Of a DNA stretch of 5,812 bases, positions 1 to 5,812 are shown in pieces. The notes beneath the pieces were generated by a model. The model had not been told where the DNA came from and ran no database searches. It saw nothing but the letters and a program-made list of their open reading frames with translations. Both the position numbers and the translations under genes were made by a program. Source of the DNA: Candidatus Aenigmatarchaeota archaeon (GTDB lineage Archaea; Aenigmatarchaeota; Aenigmatarchaeia; QMZP01; QMZT01); the NCBI GenBank assembly GCA_030634615.1, contig DAOWAL010000080.1, forward strand, positions 1-5,812, read 5' to 3'. Numbering within the stretch: the stretch's first letter is position 1; each line of letters opens with the position of its first letter.

Positions 1-6
1 ATACTT

Positions 7-1446
7 TCACTTCTTTGATGATTTCAGCAAATGTTTTGAAAACGTTTTCATGGACTTGACATTTCTCGCAAATTCGTTTGGATTTTTGATGCTCTGTACA
101 ATTTTGGATGCTATGTATCCTTTTCTGATGTAGTATTCCTTTCTGGCACCATTGCACATCTTAATGAGTTTTTCAACCGGTAAGTCTGGTCTGGAAACTG
201 TTGTCGTGTGCATTCCGTCTTCTGTTATCCATTTGGAATAATCCTCTGTTTTCAAATATTTGTTCTTTTTTGCCCATTCATACGCCTCGGTTCCGGGATA
301 TACCATAAGAGGATAGAATTGGGACGTGTCAGCATTTATCTCCTTGGCGAATTCAATGGTTTCTTTTATGGTTTCTTCTGTATCACCGGGCAATCCAAGA
401 ATGTAGCAGCCATTTACCAATATACCCGCTGTTTTTGCCCTTCCCATGAAATTAAGTTGAAGTTGTTTTGTTGTTTTTTTGTGAATATTATCAAGTATGT
501 CTTGAGCAGGGCTCTCAAAACCGACACACATTAACCTACATTTAGCTTTTTTCATTTTAAACAGTGTCTCAAGCGGTGTATCAACTCTTGCATTACATGA
601 CCATTTTAAAGGTGATTTGTTTTTGATAAGCAGGTCACATAATTTGTTTGTCCTGTCTTTAAGAACAGGGAAAGTATCATCTTCTATCATAACTTCCTTC
701 ACCTGCGGAAACTCATTTTCTATATATTCGAATTCCTCAGCAACATTTTCAGGTGATCGATACCTGTAAGATCCTTTGAACGGTATTGGACAAAATGAAC
801 ATGAGAACGGACATCCTCTTGCAGTAAGTATTGTTATTTGTGGCCACATAAGAGAAGCATAGAAATATTTTTCTATGTTAAGGTGTTTTTTGTACACTTC
901 CGAAACAAACGGTAAATCATCGAGATTTTTTATTAACTGGGCATTCTCAGTTGAAAATATTCTCTTACCCTGTCTGTAGGTTATTCCTTTTACCGAGTCT
1001 ATTCCCTTGCCAATTTCAACTACCTTTGCAAGCTCGACGACAGTATTATCATACTCATCTCTGCATATGGAATCGATATTTTCAGAAAGTTTTAGAGTTT
1101 CATTAGGAACTCTGCTAGGATGTGTACCAACCAAAGACACGTGTTTCACACCAAGTTTTTTTATTTCTGAAGCAATTTCAACGTCATTGTAAATACTCGG
1201 CGTACTCGTATCAACAACCACCAAATCTGGTTCATAATTATCAACAAATCTCATTACCCTTTCTCTTGACCAGTCGTCTGCTACAGCATCGATAAGCTTA
1301 ACTCTAAAACCGTTTTTCTCAAGATTACCAGTAGCGTATGCCAGATAGTAAGGATAGTAGAATGTCCCACCTTTAGTTACGCAAGGTGACCTTGACTGCC
1401 TTGAAAATTTTGGCATGAATGGGGGATTTAGCATGAGGATTTTCAT
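7..1446 (-). CDS. B12-binding-domain radical SAM protein (HpnJ-like group)
   Basis: This is a predicted cytoplasmic iron-sulfur enzyme of 479 residues that uses S-adenosylmethionine, probably together with cobalamin. Residues 1-170 form the Rossmann-like B12-binding-type domain: it opens MKILMLNPPF, and a FYYPYYLAYATGNLEKNGF segment lies near residues 29-47. The radical SAM barrel follows, with the cluster motif CPFSCSFC giving Cys212, Cys216 and Cys219. Downstream are EDDTF near 255, GFES near 309 and a GLPGDTEET strand at 351-359, all usual for this superfamily. The basic C-terminal tail (EYYIRKGY near 437) is also seen in the second radical SAM gene of this window. The DxHxxG cobalamin-ligand motif is absent, so any B12 would be bound without a protein histidine. 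A GTG at 1455 would add three residues, but ATG at 1446 restores the usual N-terminus and leaves that GTG as part of the ribosome site. The gene diverges from the flippase-like gene at 1510. HpnJ-type lipid chemistry is a family-level analogy; the substrate is unknown. Confidence 0.92.
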   Translation of the reverse strand: MKILMLNPPFMPKFSRQSRSPCVTKGGTFYYPYYLAYATGNLEKNGFRVKLIDAVADDWSRERVMRFVDNYEPDLVVVDTSTPSIYNDVEIASEIKKLGVKHVSLVGTHPSRVPNETLKLSENIDSICRDEYDNTVVELAKVVEIGKGIDSVKGITYRQGKRIFSTENAQLIKNLDDLPFVSEVYKKHLNIEKYFYASLMWPQITILTARGCPFSCSFCPIPFKGSYRYRSPENVAEEFEYIENEFPQVKEVMIEDDTFPVLKDRTNKLCDLLIKNKSPLKWSCNARVDTPLETLFKMKKAKCRLMCVGFESPAQDILDNIHKKTTKQLQLNFMGRAKTAGILVNGCYILGLPGDTEETIKETIEFAKEINADTSQFYPLMVYPGTEAYEWAKKNKYLKTEDYSKWITEDGMHTTTVSRPDLPVEKLIKMCNGARKEYYIRKGYIASKIVQSIKNPNEFARNVKSMKTFSKHLLKSSKK

Positions 1447-1451
1447 ATGAA

Positions 1452-1455
1452 CCAC
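1452..1455 (-). promoter_or_regulatory. Possible ribosome binding site, radical SAM gene 1
   Basis: On the minus strand GTGG lies five bases before the ATG at 1446. It partly matches the GGTGAT-type Shine-Dalgarno sequence that pairs with CACC at the 16S 3' end. It matters because the same GTG could be misread as an in-frame start codon. The match is weak on its own, but the other three complete genes have the same GTG core at similar spacing. Confidence 0.35.
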
Positions 1456-1456
1456 A

Positions 1457-1487
1457 TATTAATAGCAATACAATAAAGTATAAAAAT
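1457..1487. promoter_or_regulatory. Divergent promoter region between radical SAM gene 1 and flippase-like gene
   Basis: The 63-bp gap between the two divergent starts (1446 and 1510) must hold both promoters. TATAAAAAT at 1479-1487 reads as ATTTTTATA on the minus strand. As an archaeal TATA box it would place initiation near 1457, just ahead of the minus-strand gene. For the plus-strand gene, TATTAATA at 1457-1464 would give a leader of about 25 bases that includes the GTGA site. Using 1479-1487 instead would give an almost leaderless message. The assignment rests on AT-rich motifs and spacing only. Confidence 0.35.
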
Positions 1488-1498
1488 TAGAAATATAT

Positions 1499-1502
1499 GT
1501 GA
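1499..1502 (+). promoter_or_regulatory. Ribosome binding site, flippase-like gene
   Basis: GTGA lies seven bases before the ATG at 1510 and matches the core of the GGTGAT archaeal-type Shine-Dalgarno sequence. It supports 1510 as the start; there is no competing upstream ATG in frame within the intergenic gap. Confidence 0.45.
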
Positions 1503-1509
1503 AACTACC

Positions 1510-2481
1510 ATGATTTCGAAATATTTGAATATAAAGCTCGTAGTTGGGCTTATTATAATTACTCTACTCGTAATTGGATTTTCCAATTCAGTAACTGAAC
1601 ACATACACGCTATGAACCCCTTTTATGTAGGATGTGCTGTTGTCGTACTGCTTTCTGTTATAACAGTAAAACAGATCAAATGGTACATGTTAATGGGCGA
1701 AGTAAGAAATGCCAAACTCGCATTCAAATCGTATTTCACGGGGCAATTTGTCAATGATATTGCACCAGTTGGGACTGGTGACGTTACAAAAGCATACATT
1801 ATCAAAAAATATACAAAAAAACCATTTGGTTTTGCTTTGTCGATATCTTATATGGAAAGACTTGTCGATATAAGCATACTAAGCATATTCGCCGTTATAT
1901 CATCAATGTTTTTCTTCGTGTCGACAATTTCATCATACATAAGCATTATTGTTGTTATTGTTTTTGTTTTGGGAATTGGTTTTTTTCTATTGGCAATGTT
2001 CCCGGTGAAATTAGCAAGTATAATTAAATCGATTCTAGTAATTATACGAAGAATTATTCCAGCTATGTTCATAGTGAAGATTATAAAAAAGCTTGAAACA
2101 TTCATATTTGAAACTTCGAAAGATTTCCAAGAAGCGTTAGTAGCTTTCAAAAACAGGAGAATGTTAATCATTTTCATAATAATGTTGGCTGTTTTGGATT
2201 GGTTACTTGAAGGTGTTTGCCAGGTAGTTTTCTTGTATTCGCTTGGATATGAAATACCAATTTTAGTATCTGTTGGTATCGTAGCGATATCATGGTTAAT
2301 AAGCATACCTTCAATGATACCGAGTGGTTTGGGTATAAGAGAAACTGTACTAAGTCTTCTTTTTTCATCAATGGGTGTACCATTCGCAGTAGCACTTACA
2401 AGTGTACTCGTATACAGAGCGTTCGCTACATTAATATTTGCATCGGGTGCGGTTATCTCGTTAAAAATAGAACCGAAATAG
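1510..2481 (+). CDS. Flippase-like integral membrane protein, LPG synthase TM-region family (UPF0104)
   Basis: This is an integral membrane protein of 323 residues. Hydrophobic segments lie near residues 8-24, 37-53, 119-140, 143-164, 218-240, 250-270 and 290-317, with a possible re-entrant stretch near 80-100. Family landmarks are visible: a GTGDVTKAYIIKK segment at 88-100, ERLVD at 116-120, and PSGLGIRE at 271-278, equivalent to the usual P-G-LG-RE motif. The family is homologous to the transmembrane half of bacterial MprF, which flips lysyl-phosphatidylglycerol, and to the membrane part of the haloarchaeal glycosylation protein AglD. Its length fits a stand-alone membrane domain with no aminoacyl-transferase half. 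The neighbouring nucleotidyltransferase-glycosyltransferase lacks membrane segments, so a role in moving or handling its lipid-linked product is attractive, but it is inference. The gene ends six bases from the stop codon of the opposing fusion gene. Family assignment is good; the transported substrate is unknown. Confidence 0.9.
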   Translation: MISKYLNIKLVVGLIIITLLVIGFSNSVTEHIHAMNPFYVGCAVVVLLSVITVKQIKWYMLMGEVRNAKLAFKSYFTGQFVNDIAPVGTGDVTKAYIIKKYTKKPFGFALSISYMERLVDISILSIFAVISSMFFFVSTISSYISIIVVIVFVLGIGFFLLAMFPVKLASIIKSILVIIRRIIPAMFIVKIIKKLETFIFETSKDFQEALVAFKNRRMLIIFIIMLAVLDWLLEGVCQVVFLYSLGYEIPILVSVGIVAISWLISIPSMIPSGLGIRETVLSLLFSSMGVPFAVALTSVLVYRAFATLIFASGAVISLKIEPK

Positions 2482-2487
2482 GGTGAA

Positions 2488-3936
2488 TTACGTCAAAAAT
2501 CTTTTCTTTATTATAATCTTTAACATTTTCAAACCGGTTTTAATGATTTTGGCTTTGTTTTTCGAGTGCTTAGATTCGCCACCTCTTCTCATGTAATAAC
2601 TTACTGGTATTTCAATAACACGTCTTTTGGCTTTCAATATTTCTATCATCATCTCAGGAGAGAAATTCGGTCCCTTGGCTTCAAGGTTGTTTTTTATTCT
2701 TTCAAAAGAATCTTTCCAAATTGCTCGGTATGTACATCCAACATCTGTAAATCTGGGCTCCTGATTCCACCAAAGAACTTCAATTAGTTTTCCGAGAGCG
2801 AGATTTCCCCATCTAAGAAACCAATCCATGTTCGCACCCTGTTCAATCATTTGCCTTGTTGTTCTAGTTCCTATAACCATGTCAGCATCTTTGAGGTATT
2901 CAAGCATCTTCGGTATGTCTTTTGATCTAAAAGAACCATCGGCTTCTGTTAAGATTATAATATCATTTTTCGTAATATCCATTGCATATTTCAGTTTTTC
3001 ACCATAGCCGGAAAGAACTTTTCCCTTGGTAACAACTTTTGCACCGTGCTCCTTTGCTATCTTGTCTGTTGCATCGGTAGAATTTGTGTCAACTACGAAA
3101 ACTTCATCAACATATTTAGATGAAGTATAATCGTCAATAACATCTCCTATTGTTTTTTCCTCGTTTAATGCCGGTATTATTACTGTTACTTTGTATTTGT
3201 CAAAATTGAGATCCTTCCACATATAATTAGCATAGTTCAAATCTTCGGTCGTGTTAACGTTTACATAATTACCCTCTATGTAGAAAGGTAAAACATTGCT
3301 CTCTTTTGCCATTGTGTCTATGACACCAGTAAGTTCAACTATACCGGATTTTTTGGATTTCGGTGTTTTTTCAATATAATCAAAAAAATTCTTAGAAAAG
3401 TAATATGTCCCACAACCGGCATAATCGTTTATTATTTTTTCTGGCTTTTCAACAAGAGAGGTAATTTTATTTCCTTTGATTTCAACAGAATAATTCTTTT
3501 TTATCTCACTATATGTTGCTCCTTTTTTTATACCGATTATCGATTCAGGTTTTTCGCTTGAAAGTTTCAGCAATTCCGAGTGATTTGAATCGACATATAT
3601 TTCATCACCAAGTATTACAAAAAAATCAGATTTTATGTAGTCTTTCATTACATATATCGAATTGACAAGTCCTTTTTTCATGTCGTTGTTTGTAACATAA
3701 GTTATATTAACACCAAATTTGGAACCGTCACCGAAATAATTTTTTATGATATGCCCAAGGTAATTTATTGCTATGTAGATATCTTTTATACCCAGCTGAT
3801 CTCTCATTATTTCAATGTTTCTCTGCAGTATTGGTTTTCCACCTATATCTAGCATCACCTTGGGAATTGTTCTGGTTTTTGGATAAACCCTTACACCTCT
3901 CCCTGCCGCAGGTATTAACCCTATTTTCGTATTCAT
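2488..3936 (-). CDS. Sugar-phosphate nucleotidyltransferase / family 2 glycosyltransferase fusion protein
   Basis: Two enzymes are joined in one 482-residue chain. Residues 1-240 are an RmlA-type nucleotidyltransferase: GLIPAAGRGVR at 6-16 binds the nucleotide, IPK at 24-26 supplies the lysine, LGDE at 109-112 is the metal site, EKP sits at 163-165, and VNTTEDL at 227-233 ends the domain. Residues 250-480 are a GT-A family 2 glycosyltransferase: VIIPALNEEKTIGDVI at 252-267, VVDTNSTDAT at 281-290, EADG at 331-334 in the DxD position, then GTRTTRQMIEQGANM at 356-370 and DVGCTYRAIW at 398-407. The presumed job is to activate a sugar-1-phosphate as an NDP-sugar and transfer the sugar to a phospholipid or polyprenyl phosphate. 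There are no membrane helices, only a basic tail (residues 461-482) that could touch the membrane. ATG at 3936 is preferred over ATG at 3963 because a GGTG site lies four bases upstream and the nucleotide-binding loop then begins within a few residues of the N-terminus. Sugar and acceptor are unknown. Confidence 0.92.
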   Translation of the reverse strand: MNTKIGLIPAAGRGVRVYPKTRTIPKVMLDIGGKPILQRNIEIMRDQLGIKDIYIAINYLGHIIKNYFGDGSKFGVNITYVTNNDMKKGLVNSIYVMKDYIKSDFFVILGDEIYVDSNHSELLKLSSEKPESIIGIKKGATYSEIKKNYSVEIKGNKITSLVEKPEKIINDYAGCGTYYFSKNFFDYIEKTPKSKKSGIVELTGVIDTMAKESNVLPFYIEGNYVNVNTTEDLNYANYMWKDLNFDKYKVTVIIPALNEEKTIGDVIDDYTSSKYVDEVFVVDTNSTDATDKIAKEHGAKVVTKGKVLSGYGEKLKYAMDITKNDIIILTEADGSFRSKDIPKMLEYLKDADMVIGTRTTRQMIEQGANMDWFLRWGNLALGKLIEVLWWNQEPRFTDVGCTYRAIWKDSFERIKNNLEAKGPNFSPEMMIEILKAKRRVIEIPVSYYMRRGGESKHSKNKAKIIKTGLKMLKIIIKKRFLT

Positions 3937-3940
3937 GTAA

Positions 3941-3944
3941 CACC
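3941..3944 (-). promoter_or_regulatory. Ribosome binding site deciding start of the fusion gene
   Basis: GGTG on the minus strand lies four bases before ATG 3936. It is the best Shine-Dalgarno match in the window and argues against the in-frame ATG at 3963, which would add nine residues (MNFIKRRCY) not expected before a nucleotidyltransferase domain. Confidence 0.5.
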
Positions 3945-3973
3945 GTCTCTTAATAAAATTCATTTTAAATTTA

Positions 3974-3990
3974 TTAAATATAAAATATAT
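3974..3990. promoter_or_regulatory. Divergent TATA-like promoter region between fusion gene and radical SAM gene 2
   Basis: The 78-bp gap between the divergent starts contains an almost pure A/T block. On the minus strand TTTTATATT (3985 to 3977) is a good archaeal TATA-box match and would place initiation near 3956, leaving a leader of about 20 bases that includes the GGTG site. On the plus strand TTAAATATA (3974-3982) would place initiation a few bases before the GTGAT at 4007. A single AT block may therefore serve both genes. This rests on motif and spacing only. Confidence 0.4.
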
Positions 3991-4006
3991 TCCATCGTTC
4001 CTTAAT

Positions 4007-4011
4007 GTGAT
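4007..4011 (+). promoter_or_regulatory. Ribosome binding site, radical SAM gene 2
   Basis: GTGAT directly abuts the first of two consecutive ATG codons (4012 and 4015). With no spacer to the first ATG and three bases to the second, the second is the more likely start. Confidence 0.4.
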
Positions 4012-4014
4012 ATG

Positions 4015-5400
4015 ATGAAAGTGCTGTTAGTAAGATACCATGACAAGGGAAATATAAATACAAGATTACCAGAGTCCCTTAATGAAATTCAGGGTGTATA
4101 TCCACCTTTAGGTATAGCATATATTGCCGCGAATCTGGAAAAACATGGTTTCAACGTAAAGATATTAGATGCACAGGCATTGAATATTCTGAGCACCGAA
4201 GCTAGAGATTTTATAATGAAAGAGAAACCAGATGTTGTCGGTATAAGTGCAATGACTCCTAATTTTGAGGGTGTATTAGAAGTGGCGAAATTTTCAAAAG
4301 AGAGCGGAGCTACGGTTGTTTTAGGTGGTCCTCAAATAAGTACATATCCAAAAGAGAGCATAGATTATGATTTTGTCGATTACGCAATAGAGGGTGAGGC
4401 AGAAGAGGCGTTCGTAGAATTATTAAAAAGAATAGAGAACAAAAAATCCGTTGTCGGTGTTCCTGGTCTTGTTTACAAAAAAGGTAATAAAATACATTCC
4501 AGTGGGCCTACGATAATTATGGATTTAAATTCAATACCAATGCCAGCATGGCATCTTTTACCCATGGATAAATACAAGTGTATAATAACCGAAAAACCGT
4601 TCATAACAATGATAACAAGCAGAGGATGTCCGTATCAATGCGGTTTTTGTTTCAAGTCAGCAACTGATAAAATTAATCGAAGACACAACCCAAAAAGTAT
4701 TGTAGATGAAATTGAGAAATGTATTGAAAAATATAAAATTAAAGAGGTTATGTTCTACGATGATACTTTAACTTTGAAAAGGGATCACATAGAAGGTATA
4801 TGTAATGAAATTTTGAAAAGAGGTTTGAAAATAAAATGGGAAGGGCCGACAAGACTCAATGTAGTAGATAAGGAATTACTCGTGCTTATGAAAAAAGCAG
4901 GGTGTTTTAGATTAAGATTCGGTGTGGAATCCGGGGATCCTAGGATTCTTAAATTGATGAGAAAGGGTATTACACTCGATCTTGCCAGAAAAGTTTTCAG
5001 ATGGACAAAGCAAGCAGGTATCCAAAGATTTGCTTATTTTATGATAGGATATTATTCAGAAGATGCAAAAACTATGCGTAATACTATAAATTTTGCAAAG
5101 GAATTGGACCCAGAATGGATAATGTTCACAGCAGCGACTCCATTACCAAAAACTAATTTGTTTGATTTATGTACAAAAGATGGACTAACGGATGAAAATT
5201 ATTGGCTCGACTACATGAAAGGTAAAAACGACGGAAGGATGGATTATATAGTGAAAGATGCAGATAAGTGGGCAAAGAAAGCGTATATGGAATTTTATCT
5301 CAGACCGTCTTACATATTCAAAAAAATAATGACCCTGAAAAGTCCTTATGATGTTATGAATAATATCAAGGGTGCAATTGCAATATTGAGAATAAGATGA
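4015..5400 (+). CDS. B12-binding-domain radical SAM protein, second copy
   Basis: This is a predicted SAM- and probably cobalamin-dependent iron-sulfur enzyme of 461 residues (462 from ATG 4012). Positions here count from 4012. The B12-binding-type domain spans about 1-140: MKVLLVRY strand, YPPLGIAYIAANLEKHGF at 30-47, ILDAQ at 51-55, GGPQIS at 105-110 and EGEAEEAF at 127-134. The radical SAM barrel carries RGCPYQCGFC at 204-213, giving Cys206, Cys210 and Cys213. FYDDTLT at 248-254 and FGVESGDPRIL at 303-313 follow. Where relatives usually have GLPG(D/E)T, this protein reads GYYSEDAKT at 346-354. The DxHxxG motif is absent. A C-terminal MEFYLRPSYI segment near 426 parallels the tail of the radical SAM gene at 7-1446, so the two are distant paralogues with the same plan. 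It diverges from the nucleotidyltransferase-glycosyltransferase fusion across a shared promoter region. The reaction is unknown; methylation, ring formation or C-C bond formation on a lipid or sugar are family-level possibilities. Confidence 0.92.
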   Translation: MKVLLVRYHDKGNINTRLPESLNEIQGVYPPLGIAYIAANLEKHGFNVKILDAQALNILSTEARDFIMKEKPDVVGISAMTPNFEGVLEVAKFSKESGATVVLGGPQISTYPKESIDYDFVDYAIEGEAEEAFVELLKRIENKKSVVGVPGLVYKKGNKIHSSGPTIIMDLNSIPMPAWHLLPMDKYKCIITEKPFITMITSRGCPYQCGFCFKSATDKINRRHNPKSIVDEIEKCIEKYKIKEVMFYDDTLTLKRDHIEGICNEILKRGLKIKWEGPTRLNVVDKELLVLMKKAGCFRLRFGVESGDPRILKLMRKGITLDLARKVFRWTKQAGIQRFAYFMIGYYSEDAKTMRNTINFAKELDPEWIMFTAATPLPKTNLFDLCTKDGLTDENYWLDYMKGKNDGRMDYIVKDADKWAKKAYMEFYLRPSYIFKKIMTLKSPYDVMNNIKGAIAILRIR

Positions 5401-5411
5401 GGAAAAGTTTT

Positions 5412-5441
5412 GGTGATTAGGTCATTTCCGGACCAATTACT
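5412..5441. terminator. Hairpin between convergent genes, possible bidirectional terminator
   Basis: An imperfect inverted repeat lies in the 53-bp gap between two convergent genes. GGTGATT and GGTC on the left (5412-5423, one bulged A at 5419) pair with GACC and AATTACT on the right (5431-5441), giving eleven pairs including two G-T wobbles and a seven-base loop. A T-rich run (GTTTTATTTT, 5451-5460) follows on the plus strand, and CAAAACTTTTCC follows on the minus strand. The position fits a terminator or 3'-end structure for both genes. Archaeal termination relies mainly on T-tracts, so the hairpin's role is uncertain. Confidence 0.4.
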
Positions 5442-5453
5442 CATTTAGAAGTT

Positions 5454-5812
5454 TTATTTTCTCTTATGCAAGTAACTATCTAAAACCATCCAAAATTTTT
5501 CCCTGAAAACTTTCCTATTCCTGACTAATTGTGATGTTTCAAACCAACATGGATGCAAACAACCATTACAGGTCTTCTTCATTTTTTCCATTAATTCTGG
5601 TTTTAAACAGTCCAATCCTTCCTTGAAGATGTTTCCAACAGGGAATAGTTCTGAACATGGTGTAATATCCCCATTTGGCAATATCTGAAAATAAAGAGAG
5701 CCGATGTCACAATTCCATTTCCCGTCAAAATCTCCTCTGAAAAAAAGGTCCATTTTAGTTAACGCATCATACGAACTAAAAATTTTATAACCCTCTTTTT
5801 TCATATCTATTA
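5454..5812 (-). CDS. Radical SAM protein with SPASM-like C-terminal domain (partial, 5' end outside window)
   Basis: Only the C-terminal end is present. The frame stays open through the right edge (codons for Ile-Asp precede the Met at 5804), so that Met is internal and not a reliable start. The visible 116 residues from that Met look like the auxiliary-cluster end of a MoaA/PqqE-type radical SAM protein. A Cys at 32 is followed by GSLYFQILPNGDITPC ending at Cys50, then PVGNIF at 55-60 and a CNGCLHPCW cluster with Cys79, Cys82 and Cys86. This C-x2-C-x3-C arrangement with the PNGDITPC strand is typical of SPASM or SPASM-like domains that bind a further 4Fe-4S cluster. The CxxxCxxC core would lie off the right edge and is not seen. 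The gene converges on the radical SAM gene at 4015-5400. The reaction and substrate cannot be inferred from this fragment, although the setting suggests a role in the same locus. Confidence 0.8.
   Translation of the reverse strand, partial: IDMKKEGYKIFSSYDALTKMDLFFRGDFDGKWNCDIGSLYFQILPNGDITPCSELFPVGNIFKEGLDCLKPELMEKMKKTCNGCLHPCWFETSQLVRNRKVFREKFWMVLDSYLHKRK

Noticed and set aside
208..534. Plus-strand open frame (108 codons) antisense to radical SAM gene 1
   Set aside because: It runs opposite the conserved barrel and C-terminal part of the radical SAM gene, and its product is Phe- and Cys-rich with no recognisable motif.
1447..1455. GTG at 1455 as the start of radical SAM gene 1
   Set aside because: ATG at 1446 gives the usual MKILMLNPPF-type N-terminus, no ribosome site precedes the GTG, and the GTG itself fits the ribosome-site core.
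1848..2306. Long minus-strand open frame (152 codons) inside the flippase-like gene
   Set aside because: It is antisense to a well-supported membrane-protein gene. Its translation is rich in Ile, Thr and Asn, as expected from reversed hydrophobic codons, and shows no domain or ribosome site.
3937..3963. Upstream ATG at 3963 as the start of the fusion gene
   Set aside because: It would place the GGTG ribosome site inside the coding sequence and add nine non-conserved residues before the nucleotide-binding loop.
5802..5804. ATG at 5804 as the true start of the rightmost gene
   Set aside because: The frame continues open to the window edge, and the visible part is only a C-terminal SPASM-like domain, so the gene must begin outside the window.
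1..5812. CRISPR array, tRNA, rRNA, insertion sequence or toxin-antitoxin pair
   Set aside because: No regularly spaced repeats, cloverleaf-like segments, terminal inverted repeats, transposase or small paired genes were seen; nearly the whole window is occupied by the five enzyme and membrane-protein genes.

Overview
The window is an AT-rich stretch that most resembles archaeal DNA, although no taxonomic marker gene is present. Three things suggest this: start codons preceded by GTG/GGTG elements of the GGTGAT Shine-Dalgarno type, TATA-like AT boxes between divergent genes, and heavy use of ATA (Ile) and AGA (Arg) codons. A bacterium cannot be excluded, and I do not assign a lineage.

There are four complete genes and one gene cut by the right edge, in alternating orientation. 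7-1446 (-) is a cobalamin-binding-type radical SAM enzyme. 1510-2481 (+) is a polytopic membrane protein of the flippase-like LPG-synthase transmembrane family (UPF0104). 2488-3936 (-) is a fusion of a sugar-phosphate nucleotidyltransferase and a family 2 glycosyltransferase. 4015-5400 (+) is a second cobalamin-binding-type radical SAM enzyme. 5454-5812 (-) is the C-terminal part of a third radical SAM protein with a SPASM-like cysteine cluster. Coding density is very high: the gaps are 63, 6, 78 and 53 bp. Two gaps are divergent promoter regions and two are convergent 3' ends, one of which holds a good hairpin.

Taken together, the genes look like part of a cell-envelope or lipid-linked glycan locus. 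The fusion protein would make a nucleotide sugar and transfer it, probably to a polyprenyl phosphate or another lipid. The membrane protein could translocate or accommodate the lipid product. The radical SAM enzymes would carry out difficult C-C or C-H chemistry on the lipid or sugar. The two complete radical SAM proteins have the overall plan of the group that includes HpnJ (hopanoid cyclitol formation) and the archaeal lipid-modifying radical SAM enzymes. The specific substrate cannot be read from the sequence, and the pathway is inference from domain content and proximity. No RNA genes, mobile elements, CRISPR arrays or notable repeats were seen.
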